Origin: an uncultured Lactobacillus sp.
Lineage (GTDB): Bacteria; Bacillota; Bacilli; Lactobacillales; Lactobacillaceae
Direction: 5' to 3'
Length of the DNA stretch: 5,653 bases
NCBI GenBank assembly: GCA_945281075.1
Contig: CALYQE010000117.1
Location: 1-5,653 of the forward strand
Below are positions 1 through 5,653 of this stretch, piece by piece (within the stretch, counting starts at the first letter, position 1; the number at the start of each line of letters is the position of its first letter). A program made the translations under genes and the position numbers. The notes beneath the pieces are model-generated. The model searched no databases. It was not told the DNA's origin and saw nothing but the letters and a program-made list of their open reading frames with translations.

Positions 1-4
1 AAAA

Positions 5-33
5 TTGCACAAGCAAAGCGGAATCTTTATAAT
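5..33 (+). promoter_or_regulatory. Sigma-A type promoter of the glycolipid/LTA operon
   Basis: A perfect -10 hexamer TATAAT lies at 28-33. TTGCAC at 5-10 sits exactly 17 bases upstream as a partial -35 box: it keeps the important TTG but matches only 3 of 6 consensus bases. Transcription would start near position 40, giving a leader of about 16 bases that contains the ribosome binding site. The arrangement suits the first gene of an operon. It is predicted from sequence only, and the window edge prevents inspection of any upstream operator or gene. Confidence 0.7.
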
Positions 34-43
34 ACCTTTATAC

Positions 44-49
44 GGAGGT
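44..49 (+). promoter_or_regulatory. Ribosome binding site that fixes the lafA start
   Basis: GGAGGT lies 6 bases before the ATG at 56. It selects this ATG over an in-frame TTG at position 5, which would add 17 residues. That TTG has no Shine-Dalgarno sequence visible in the window and forms part of the predicted -35 box, so it would not be in the mRNA. Confidence 0.85.
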
Positions 50-55
50 ATTCAC

Positions 56-1228
56 ATGAATATTGGTATCTTTACGGATACATATTTTCCACAAATCAGT
101 GGAGTAGCAACATCGATCAAAACATTAAAAGAAGCGCTTGAAGAACAAGGCCATAATGTTTTTATTTTTACGACAACTGATCCTCATGTTGAAAAGGGTG
201 CCGTTGAAGCAAATGTTTTTCGTTTCAGCAGCGTGCCGTTTATTTCGTTTACAGATCGAAGAGTTGCTTTCCGTGGATTTTTCGAGGCTACTAAGGTGGC
301 AAGAGAAGTTAAGCTAGACATTGTGCATACGCAAACTGAATTTGCCTTAGGGATGATTGGCAAGTACGTTGCGCATCAATTGAAAATCCCGGCAATCCAC
401 ACCTATCACACCATGTATGAGGACTATTTGCATTATGTCTTAAACGGACATTTGTTGCGGCCATACCACGTCAAACAGTTTACTAATGTCTACCTCAAAA
501 ATATGGGCGGCGTTGTAGCCCCTAGCAAGCGCGTAGAGGCTCTTCTTAAGCGCTATGGCGTAACTATCCCGATGAAAATTATTCCCACAGGAGTGGATAT
601 TGAGAGTATCAATAATCCGGTAACTCGTGATATTCGACAAGATCTTGGAATAGCACCAGACGCTCCAGTTTTATTAACTTTGAGTCGTATTGCGGGTGAA
701 AAGAAGATTAACCATATTTTAAACGTCATGCCTGAAATTGTTGATGAATTTCCTACCACGCAGCTTGTGATTGCTGGAGATGGCCCAGATGTTGAAATTC
801 TGCAGGAGCAAGTTGAACGTCTGACCTTAGAGGATAATGTGATTTTTGCCGGTGATGTTCCTCATGAAGATGTTGGAGCATACTACAAAATGGCTAATTT
901 GTTTGTTTCTGCCAGTGACACGGAAACGCAGGGTCTGACCTACATTGAAGCCTTGGCAGCAGGAACTAAGTGTGTAGTTTACGACACTGACTATACTGAG
1001 AGCGTGTTTGATGATTCTTGCTTTGGCAAAGTCTTTACCAGACCTAGTGAAATGCGTGATGAAATTTTATCTTACTTACAGGATGATCAAGGACCAATTC
1101 CTGCTAATAAACTACAAGCTAAATTAGCGCAAATTTCAGCGAAAACTTTTGGTGAAAAAGTTTATCAGTTTTATCAAGAAGTTATCGAAAACTATCAAGA
1201 AGACCGCGAAGAGGATAATAATGATTAG
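56..1228 (+). CDS. lafA: Diacylglycerol glucosyltransferase, LafA/BgsB type (GT4 family)
   Basis: This 390-residue protein is a retaining GT-B fold glycosyltransferase of family GT4. Related enzymes transfer glucose from UDP-glucose to diacylglycerol at the inner face of the membrane. The product, monoglucosyl-diacylglycerol, is the first intermediate of the LTA glycolipid anchor. The N-terminal acceptor domain opens with a typical MNIGIFTDTYFPQ strand and glycine loop (G16), and has the HTYHTMYED segment at 115-123. The C-terminal nucleotide-sugar domain shows SRIAGEKK at 210-217, GDGP at 241-244 and the E-x7-E motif (E290, E298). No signal peptide or membrane span is visible, so membrane association is probably peripheral. 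The tail is acidic (381-390). From memory the pneumococcal homologue is longer, with a C-terminal extension absent here. The gene is first after a promoter, and its last 8 bases overlap the next gene. The family is clear; glucose as the sugar is inferred from homologues. Confidence 0.88.
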   Translation: MNIGIFTDTYFPQISGVATSIKTLKEALEEQGHNVFIFTTTDPHVEKGAVEANVFRFSSVPFISFTDRRVAFRGFFEATKVAREVKLDIVHTQTEFALGMIGKYVAHQLKIPAIHTYHTMYEDYLHYVLNGHLLRPYHVKQFTNVYLKNMGGVVAPSKRVEALLKRYGVTIPMKIIPTGVDIESINNPVTRDIRQDLGIAPDAPVLLTLSRIAGEKKINHILNVMPEIVDEFPTTQLVIAGDGPDVEILQEQVERLTLEDNVIFAGDVPHEDVGAYYKMANLFVSASDTETQGLTYIEALAAGTKCVVYDTDYTESVFDDSCFGKVFTRPSEMRDEILSYLQDDQGPIPANKLQAKLAQISAKTFGEKVYQFYQEVIENYQEDREEDNND

Positions 1229-2264
1229 AATTAATATGTTTTCACAGGCTGACTCAGTTAAGGGGCAGGGGGTTGGCTCGGCTTACCAAGAGCTGATTAG
1301 TCTTTTAAGAACACACCTGGTCGATGAATTCTATGTTACTAATAATAAATATGGTGCTAGCGATTTGACGCATTACCATACGATTAACCCAACTTATTAT
1401 GCCAACAGCTTTTCTCCTGCAAGAGGGCGCAAAATTGGCTATGTTCATTTTTTACCTGAAACGCTTGAAGGCTCGGTTAAGCTCCCGAGTTTGGCCAAAA
1501 AAGTTTTTTACCAATATGTGATTGATTTTTATAAGCGGATGGACCAAATTGTGGTTGTTAACCCAATCTTTATTGATAAGCTGGTTAAATACAGTATAAA
1601 GCGAGAAAACGTAAAGTATATTCCCAATTTTGTTTCTAAAAAGGAATTTTATCCGCAACGGCCTGAGCAAAAGAATGCCTTTCGGCATCAGTTAGGTATC
1701 CCGTTAGATAAATTTGTCGTTTTTGGGGACGGACAAGTTCAAGCCAGAAAAGGCGTTGACGATTTTGCCAAGATGGCTGAAGCAAACCCAGAGATGCAAT
1801 TCATTTGGGCCGGCGGCTTTTCTTTTGGCAAAATTACCGATGGTTATGATCACTTTAAAAAATTGGTTGATAACCCGCCACAGAATCTGAAGTTTACGGG
1901 TATCATTGATCGCCAAAAGTTAGTGGATTATTTAAATATCGCTGACCTTTTTGTGTTGCCGTCCTATGATGAACTATTTCCAATGTCTGTTCTTGAGGCA
2001 TTCAGTTGCGGTACGCCAGTATTGCTGCGTAATCTTGAACTTTATGAGGCAATTATTAGCGGCTATTACATGAAAGGCAATGATTTCGCCGAAATGAATG
2101 AGCAGCTGCGGCAAGCGGCAAACGACAAGCAGCTGCTGCAAAAATATATTGAGCTTTCAAATCGGGCCAGTGCAGAGTACTCGGAAGATAATTTAGCCAA
2201 AATCTGGAATAATTTTTATCATGAACAGTATGAACTAGGCAAAAGATTAGGGCAGATTCGCTAA
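1221..2264 (+). CDS. lafB: Second glycolipid glycosyltransferase, LafB/CpoA/BgsA type (GT4 family)
   Basis: This 347-residue GT4 enzyme resembles pneumococcal CpoA and enterococcal BgsA. These add the second sugar to monoglucosyl-diacylglycerol, giving the dihexosyl anchor of LTA. Recognisable stretches are the start MIRINMFSQADSVKGQGVGS (1-20), RKIGYVHFLPETLEGS (70-85), VVVNP (111-115), YIPNFV (133-138), GQVQARKG (171-178, with R176 and K177), FIWAGGFSFG (194-203) and the E-x7-E motif (E251, E259) in DELFPMSVLEA. No membrane segment is seen. The ATG at 1221 overlaps the end of lafA by 8 bases, with GAGG at 1211-1214 spaced 6 bases away. An in-frame start at 1149 would add a lysine-rich leader lying deep inside lafA, and is rejected because the family begins at this ATG. 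The second sugar may be galactose, as in CpoA and many lactobacillus glycolipids, or glucose as in BgsA. The sequence alone does not decide it. Confidence 0.87.
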   Translation: MIRINMFSQADSVKGQGVGSAYQELISLLRTHLVDEFYVTNNKYGASDLTHYHTINPTYYANSFSPARGRKIGYVHFLPETLEGSVKLPSLAKKVFYQYVIDFYKRMDQIVVVNPIFIDKLVKYSIKRENVKYIPNFVSKKEFYPQRPEQKNAFRHQLGIPLDKFVVFGDGQVQARKGVDDFAKMAEANPEMQFIWAGGFSFGKITDGYDHFKKLVDNPPQNLKFTGIIDRQKLVDYLNIADLFVLPSYDELFPMSVLEAFSCGTPVLLRNLELYEAIISGYYMKGNDFAEMNEQLRQAANDKQLLQKYIELSNRASAEYSEDNLAKIWNNFYHEQYELGKRLGQIR

Positions 2265-3289
2265 TGAACAAGAAGCACCTATGGGGAATTGTTGTCGTTT
2301 TATTAATTAGCTTTGGCGTCTTGTATGTTGATTTAAAAGACACACCGGTTGAACAATTGATGCATGCGGCGTGCAATCTTAATTATGGTGCACTGATACT
2401 AGTGTTTGTTTTGATGTTGCTGTCATATGTTTTTGAAGCCAGCATATTAGCTGTTTTGGCGCAGCGTCAAAACGAACCAAAGCGTTCAAAATGGTCATTT
2501 TTTAGGATACCAATTATACAGGCACTGTTTAATGCAATTACCCCGATGTCAACCGGAGGCCAGCCCTCACAGCTTGCAGCCATGGTTCAGATGGGAATAG
2601 AAGGCGGTCGCGCAACCTCGCTGTTACTCATGAAGTTTATTATTTATCAAATAGTCGTTTTTTTAGCATATGTGACAACGATTATTTCTGGATTTCACCT
2701 AGTTGCGACTAAATTTTCTGGACTAGCATTTTTTATTGCGGTTGGTTTTTTAATTCATGTCAGCTCAATCATTTTTCTACTGGCAATTTTGTTTGCTTAT
2801 AACTGGACCAAAAATGCTGCCAATTGGCTAATGGATGTACTGGCAAAATTCATGAAACCAGAGCGTGTTGCAAAGTGGCGCCAGAACACAGTGGCTAAAA
2901 TCGATACCTTCTACCATGAAAGTCAACAGCTCAAGCGCGAGAAAAAGAAGCTCCTTTTAAGCAGCCTTTTGACTGTCTTTCAGCTCTTATGCTTTTATTC
3001 GATCCCATACATGGTTTTATGCGCCTTGAACGTTTCAGCCAACTGGGCAAGCGTGACGCAGATGAATATCATGATCATCATGTTTATGGCCATTATTCCG
3101 ATCCCTGGTGCATCTGGTGGTGCGGAATACAGTTTTCAGACCCTATTTGCAACTTTTGTCTCTTCAAAGGGTGCCTTAATTTTAGGGATGTTTCTGTGGC
3201 GCTTTGTTACTTACTTTTTTGGAATGATATTGGGCATTTTTGGTTGGATTTTCAAACCGAAAAAAGCTGTTGATTCAACAAAAGATTAA
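2264..3289 (+). CDS. UPF0104/LPG_synthase_TM family membrane protein, candidate glycolipid flippase
   Basis: This 341-residue polytopic protein belongs to the family of the N-terminal flippase half of MprF. It lacks the C-terminal aminoacyl-transferase domain, so it should not be called a lysylphosphatidylglycerol synthase. Hydrophobic segments lie at about 6-22, 41-63, 120-143, 152-178, 230-256, 265-283 and 303-329, with a weaker one near 82-95. Two glycine- and proline-rich motifs typical of the family are present: TPMSTGGQPSQ at 93-103 and PIPGASGGAE at 279-288. A charged cytoplasmic-type loop spans about 181-229. The ATG overlaps the lafB stop by one base (TAATG). Its Shine-Dalgarno is weak (AGGG at 2249-2252, 11 bases away), so translation is probably coupled to lafB. 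Family assignment is firm. Moving the dihexosyl-diacylglycerol across the membrane for LtaS is an inference from family and position, and no substrate is shown by the sequence. Confidence 0.85.
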   Translation: MNKKHLWGIVVVLLISFGVLYVDLKDTPVEQLMHAACNLNYGALILVFVLMLLSYVFEASILAVLAQRQNEPKRSKWSFFRIPIIQALFNAITPMSTGGQPSQLAAMVQMGIEGGRATSLLLMKFIIYQIVVFLAYVTTIISGFHLVATKFSGLAFFIAVGFLIHVSSIIFLLAILFAYNWTKNAANWLMDVLAKFMKPERVAKWRQNTVAKIDTFYHESQQLKREKKKLLLSSLLTVFQLLCFYSIPYMVLCALNVSANWASVTQMNIMIIMFMAIIPIPGASGGAEYSFQTLFATFVSSKGALILGMFLWRFVTYFFGMILGIFGWIFKPKKAVDSTKD

Positions 3290-3302
3290 TTTTTATTAAA
3301 AT
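3274..3302 (+). promoter_or_regulatory. Weak candidate promoter for ltaS
   Basis: TAAAAT at 3297-3302 matches 5 of 6 bases of the -10 consensus. TTCAAC at 3274-3279 is a poor -35 box (3 of 6) at 17-base spacing. Transcription would start near 3309, inside the left arm of the inverted repeat. AT-rich sequence gives such matches by chance, and ltaS could equally be read through from the promoter at position 5. Confidence 0.25.
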
Positions 3303-3346
3303 CACTATGTTTAATTTCGCTTAAGGGTAAGATGTTAGCATAGTGA
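3302..3346 (+). promoter_or_regulatory. Inverted repeat in the ltaS leader, next to the ribosome binding site
   Basis: Bases 3302-3311 (TCACTATGTT) can pair with 3337-3346 (AGCATAGTGA). This gives a 10-pair stem with one G-U pair, nine Watson-Crick pairs and a 25-base loop. The right arm runs directly into the Shine-Dalgarno sequence AGAGGAG (3346-3352), which lies 6 bases before the ATG at 3359. No run of T follows, so it is not an intrinsic terminator. It could be an mRNA structure affecting ltaS translation or mRNA end stability, or a DNA operator for a dimeric regulator. Function is unproven. Confidence 0.45.
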
Positions 3347-3358
3347 GAGGAGAATAGA

Positions 3359-5422
3359 ATGACACGGACCAAGTCTTTCTTACGATGGCTTACGGAATCT
3401 AAATTAGGTTTTTTAACCATTGTTTTAATAACTTTTTGGCTAAAAACATATGTAATTTATCTCACCAAGTTCAATCTCGGTGTGGTTGGACCAATGCAGA
3501 ACTTTCTTTTATTTTTAAATCCTGTGCCAACCGCGCTGCTTCTTTTGGGAATTGGCCTCTTCTTTAAAGGCCGCAAGTCATATTGGATTATTATAATCAT
3601 CGACTTGTTACTTAGTACTTGGTTATTTGCCAATATCTTATACTACCGGGAATTTTCCAATTTTTTATCGGTTTCAATTATCAAAACTTCGGGGTCAACC
3701 GCGGATAATTTAGGTAAAAGTATTGTTGGCATTACTAGGCCGACAGATTTTCTGGCCTTTATTGACGTAGTGCTTATTATCGGGCTAATGGTTGGTAAGG
3801 TGATTAAATATGACCTTAGACCGCTAAAACTGAAATTTAATCTTTTAATTGAAGGTTTAGCAATTGCGTTAATTGGACTTAATCTGTTAATGGCGCAAAA
3901 AGATCGTTCTGGCCTGCTAACCAGAACTTTTGACAACAGCTACATCGTAAAATATCTGGGAATGAACCAATACGCTGTTTATGACAGTTTTAAAACCGCA
4001 CAAACGAGTGAGCAGATGGCCAAGGCAAATGTTTCCGATTTGCATTCGGTCAAAAAATACTTAAAGCTTAACTATGTTAAGCCTAACGCCGCTTATACGG
4101 GTGTCGCCAAGGGAAAAAACGTCATCATCATTCATCTGGAAAGTTTCCAGCAGTTCCTAATTGATTATAAATGGCAAGGCAAAGAAGTTACGCCTAATTT
4201 AAATAAGCTTTATCATTCTAAGCACACTCTGAGTTTTGCTAATTTTTATAATCAAGTCGGTCAGGGAAAAACTTCTGATGCCGAAATGATGCTTGAGAAT
4301 TCACTTTATGGTCTTCAATCCGGTTCGGCAATGTCAAGTTATGGCACTACGAATACCTTTGAAAGTGCACCGGCAATCTTAAGCCAGCAAGGCGGCTATA
4401 CAACAGCGGTAATGCATGGCGGAGCCGGTTCATTTTGGAATCGAAATAATGCTTATAAGCAATTCGGTTATGACTATTTTATGCCATTGTCATATTATGA
4501 AAACAAACCCAAGTATTACATCGGCTATGGCTTAAAAGACAAAATCTTTTTCTCGCAGTCAATCAAATATATTGAGCGCCTGCCGCAGCCTTTCTATTTG
4601 AAATTAATTACGGTTACCAACCATTATCCGTATGACTTAGATAAAAAGAACCAGACAATTGATCCGACTGATACTGGGGATGAAACGGTTGATGGCTATG
4701 TTCAGACCGCGCATTATCTTGACCAAGCAATCGGTGAATTATTGCATTGGATGAAGAAAACTGGACTCGATCGTCATACTATGCTCGTTCTTTATGGCGA
4801 TCATTATGGCATTTCCGGTAATCACCATAAGGCTAGTGCAGAACTGCTGAAGCAGGATGAATTTACTAACTTTGATAATTTGAAGTTTCAACGTGTCCCG
4901 TTGATGTTCCATATGACTGGCCTAAAGGGCGGCATTAAAAAAACTTATGGCGGTGAAATTGATGTTTTGCCAACCTTGCTCAACTTATTAGGAGTCAATG
5001 ATCAAAATGCCATTCAATTTGGGCATGATTTGCTGAGCAAAAAGGCGCCGCAAATCGTTGCGCAACGTAATGGTGACTTCATCACTCCGAAATATGCAAA
5101 AGTCGGCAGCACTTATTACGATACGAAAACCGGTGCAGAAATTTTGGCACCAGATGCTAAGCTCAAAGAGCAGCTCGTTGGAATATCAAACAAGGTTACT
5201 ACCCAGTTATCATTATCTGACCGTGTGATTGCCGGCAACTTGCTACGCTTTTATCACCCGAAATGGTTTAAAAAGGTCAATTCGCATGACTATGATTACA
5301 ACGAGGAAAAAGCCTTAAAGAAGTTGTATTCTAGTCGTGAAAAGACTTCGCTTTGGTATCAGAATCATCGAAAAACGACGCAAAAGAAGTTTAAAACCGA
5401 TGCGCCGGAACTAGAAAAATAA
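3359..5422 (+). CDS. ltaS: Lipoteichoic acid synthase LtaS (phosphoglycerol transferase)
   Basis: This 687-residue enzyme of the LtaS family polymerises glycerol phosphate, taken from phosphatidylglycerol, onto the glycolipid anchor outside the membrane. Five membrane segments lie at about 15-35, 47-68, 74-95, 130-149 and 160-179. A linker then leads to the extracellular sulfatase-fold domain (about 252-640). By comparison with S. aureus LtaS as I remember it, the metal and catalytic residues are E261 (in HLESFQ), the nucleophile T305 (in GQGKTSDAE), D481 and H482 (in LYGDHYG). Substrate-binding counterparts are H353, W360, R362 and H422. All are intact. A signal-peptidase-like AKA site ends at A223 in the linker. 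The last 40 or so residues are rich in lysine and arginine and extend beyond the S. aureus protein. AGAGGAG is spaced 6 bases before the ATG. As I recall, deleting a phosphoglycerol transferase gene of this type in L. acidophilus removes LTA. Confidence 0.96.
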   Translation: MTRTKSFLRWLTESKLGFLTIVLITFWLKTYVIYLTKFNLGVVGPMQNFLLFLNPVPTALLLLGIGLFFKGRKSYWIIIIIDLLLSTWLFANILYYREFSNFLSVSIIKTSGSTADNLGKSIVGITRPTDFLAFIDVVLIIGLMVGKVIKYDLRPLKLKFNLLIEGLAIALIGLNLLMAQKDRSGLLTRTFDNSYIVKYLGMNQYAVYDSFKTAQTSEQMAKANVSDLHSVKKYLKLNYVKPNAAYTGVAKGKNVIIIHLESFQQFLIDYKWQGKEVTPNLNKLYHSKHTLSFANFYNQVGQGKTSDAEMMLENSLYGLQSGSAMSSYGTTNTFESAPAILSQQGGYTTAVMHGGAGSFWNRNNAYKQFGYDYFMPLSYYENKPKYYIGYGLKDKIFFSQSIKYIERLPQPFYLKLITVTNHYPYDLDKKNQTIDPTDTGDETVDGYVQTAHYLDQAIGELLHWMKKTGLDRHTMLVLYGDHYGISGNHHKASAELLKQDEFTNFDNLKFQRVPLMFHMTGLKGGIKKTYGGEIDVLPTLLNLLGVNDQNAIQFGHDLLSKKAPQIVAQRNGDFITPKYAKVGSTYYDTKTGAEILAPDAKLKEQLVGISNKVTTQLSLSDRVIAGNLLRFYHPKWFKKVNSHDYDYNEEKALKKLYSSREKTSLWYQNHRKTTQKKFKTDAPELEK

Positions 5423-5428
5423 AAAAGC

Positions 5429-5457
5429 TCGAAAAAAGGCTTAGCTTGTGCTAAAAT
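5429..5457 (+). promoter_or_regulatory. Extended -10 promoter of secG
   Basis: TAAAAT at 5452-5457 matches 5 of 6 bases of the -10 consensus and is preceded by TG at 5449-5450, one base away, forming an extended -10 element. TCGAAA at 5429-5434 (4 of 6) serves as the -35 box at the ideal 17-base spacing. Transcription would start near 5464, about 28 bases before the secG start. The promoter begins 7 bases after the ltaS stop, and no convincing terminator lies between, so read-through from ltaS is also possible. Confidence 0.65.
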
Positions 5458-5479
5458 TTATCAGTAACGTGTGTGTATT

Positions 5480-5484
5480 GGAGG
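5480..5484 (+). promoter_or_regulatory. Ribosome binding site that selects a TTG start for secG
   Basis: GGAGG lies 7 bases before the TTG at 5492, an ideal distance. The first in-frame ATG (5507-5509) is 22 bases away and would cut into the first membrane segment. TTG is therefore the preferred start. Confidence 0.75.
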
Positions 5485-5491
5485 CAGCGTA

Positions 5492-5653
5492 TTGTATAAC
5501 TTATTTATGACGCTACTAATTATTGTTTCAATTTTAATCGTTATTGCAACAATGATGCAGCCGCAAAAGCAACAAGATGCTTTGAATGCCTTATCAGGCG
5601 GTGCAGTATTTAGTGGTCAAACGAAGAAACGTGGTTTTGAAGCATTTATGGAA
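5492..5653 (+). CDS. secG: Preprotein translocase subunit SecG, 5' part only
   Basis: The first 54 codons are present and the frame is open to the window edge; the whole family is roughly 75-80 residues long. SecG is the small non-essential subunit of the SecYEG channel and aids SecA-driven export. Starting from TTG, the protein reads MYNLFMTLLIIV onward, with a first membrane helix at about 4-22. A polar stretch with QPQKQQ (23-28) follows, then the cytoplasmic loop LSGGAVFSG (34-42) and KKRGFEAFME (45-54), which match the SecG pattern of a glycine-rich loop followed by RG-x-E. The second helix lies beyond the window. It has its own predicted promoter, so it is probably transcribed at least partly apart from the LTA genes. 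In lactobacilli secG is commonly followed by rnr (RNase R) and smpB, which cannot be checked here. Confidence 0.9.
   Translation, partial: MYNLFMTLLIIVSILIVIATMMQPQKQQDALNALSGGAVFSGQTKKRGFEAFME

Noticed and set aside
3..32. Possible end of an upstream gene (frame ending in a TAA at 30-32)
   Set aside because: Only nine codons are visible, there is nothing to recognise, and the same bases are explained by the promoter. It cannot be judged without upstream sequence.
5..55. N-terminal extension of lafA by 17 residues from a TTG at position 5
   Set aside because: The TTG overlaps a likely -35 box and lies before the predicted transcription start. GGAGGT is placed for the ATG at 56, and the family begins with MxIGIFTDTYFPQ.
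1149..1220. N-terminal extension of lafB with a lysine-rich, amphipathic-looking leader
   Set aside because: It lies wholly within the lafA coding region in another frame. The ATG at 1221 has a well-spaced GAGG and matches the conserved N terminus of the CpoA/BgsA family.
2989..3273. 94-residue + strand reading frame inside the UPF0104 gene
   Set aside because: It overlaps a clear membrane protein gene in another frame, has an unlikely cysteine- and tryptophan-rich composition, and shows no ribosome binding site or recognisable motif.
440..3936. Several minus-strand reading frames of 66-106 residues (for example 2056-2376 and 3643-3936)
   Set aside because: All lie opposite well-supported + strand genes, resemble no known family and are what open antisense frames in such genes look like by chance.
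5425..5454. Possible intrinsic terminator after ltaS: AAGCT/AGCTT (5425-5429 with 5443-5447) or TTAGC/GCTAA (5441-5445 with 5450-5454)
   Set aside because: Each stem has only 5 pairs with few G-C pairs, no run of T follows on the + strand, and both overlap the secG promoter elements.

Overview
The window reads as a chromosomal piece from a low-GC Gram-positive bacterium, most likely Lactobacillus or a close relative in the Lactobacillaceae. The basis is the moderately AT-rich sequence, strong GGAGG-type ribosome binding sites, sigma-A type promoters, protein sequences resembling the lipoteichoic acid (LTA) enzymes of lactobacilli, streptococci, enterococci and staphylococci, and an LTA gene set followed by secG. 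The species cannot be fixed from the sequence alone. All genes are on the + strand, and almost the whole window is coding.

Layout. Positions 1-55 hold a good promoter and ribosome binding site. Then come three tightly coupled genes: a diacylglycerol glucosyltransferase of the LafA/BgsB type (56-1228), a second glycolipid glycosyltransferase of the LafB/CpoA/BgsA type (1221-2264), and a polytopic membrane protein of the UPF0104/LPG_synthase_TM family (2264-3289). Neighbouring genes here overlap by 8 bases and then by 1 base. A 69-base gap with an inverted repeat precedes the LTA synthase gene ltaS (3359-5422). A 69-base gap with an extended -10 promoter leads into the 5' part of secG (5492 to the window edge), which starts with TTG.

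How the genes work together. In the established LTA pathway of Firmicutes, LafA-type enzymes add a first hexose to diacylglycerol and LafB-type enzymes add a second. The resulting dihexosyl-diacylglycerol is moved to the outer leaflet, where LtaS polymerises glycerol phosphate from phosphatidylglycerol onto it. S. aureus uses the MFS protein LtaA for the flipping step. No LtaA-like gene lies here, but a UPF0104 protein sits exactly between the glycolipid enzymes and the polymerase. The attractive inference is that it is the glycolipid flippase or a helper in that step. SecG is a translocon subunit and probably starts a separate unit.

No mobile element, CRISPR array, RNA gene, pseudogene or recent-transfer signature was seen. 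This is a core cell-envelope locus. The points worth following are the unproven membrane protein, a conserved-looking processing site and a basic C-terminal tail in LtaS, and the structured leader of ltaS.
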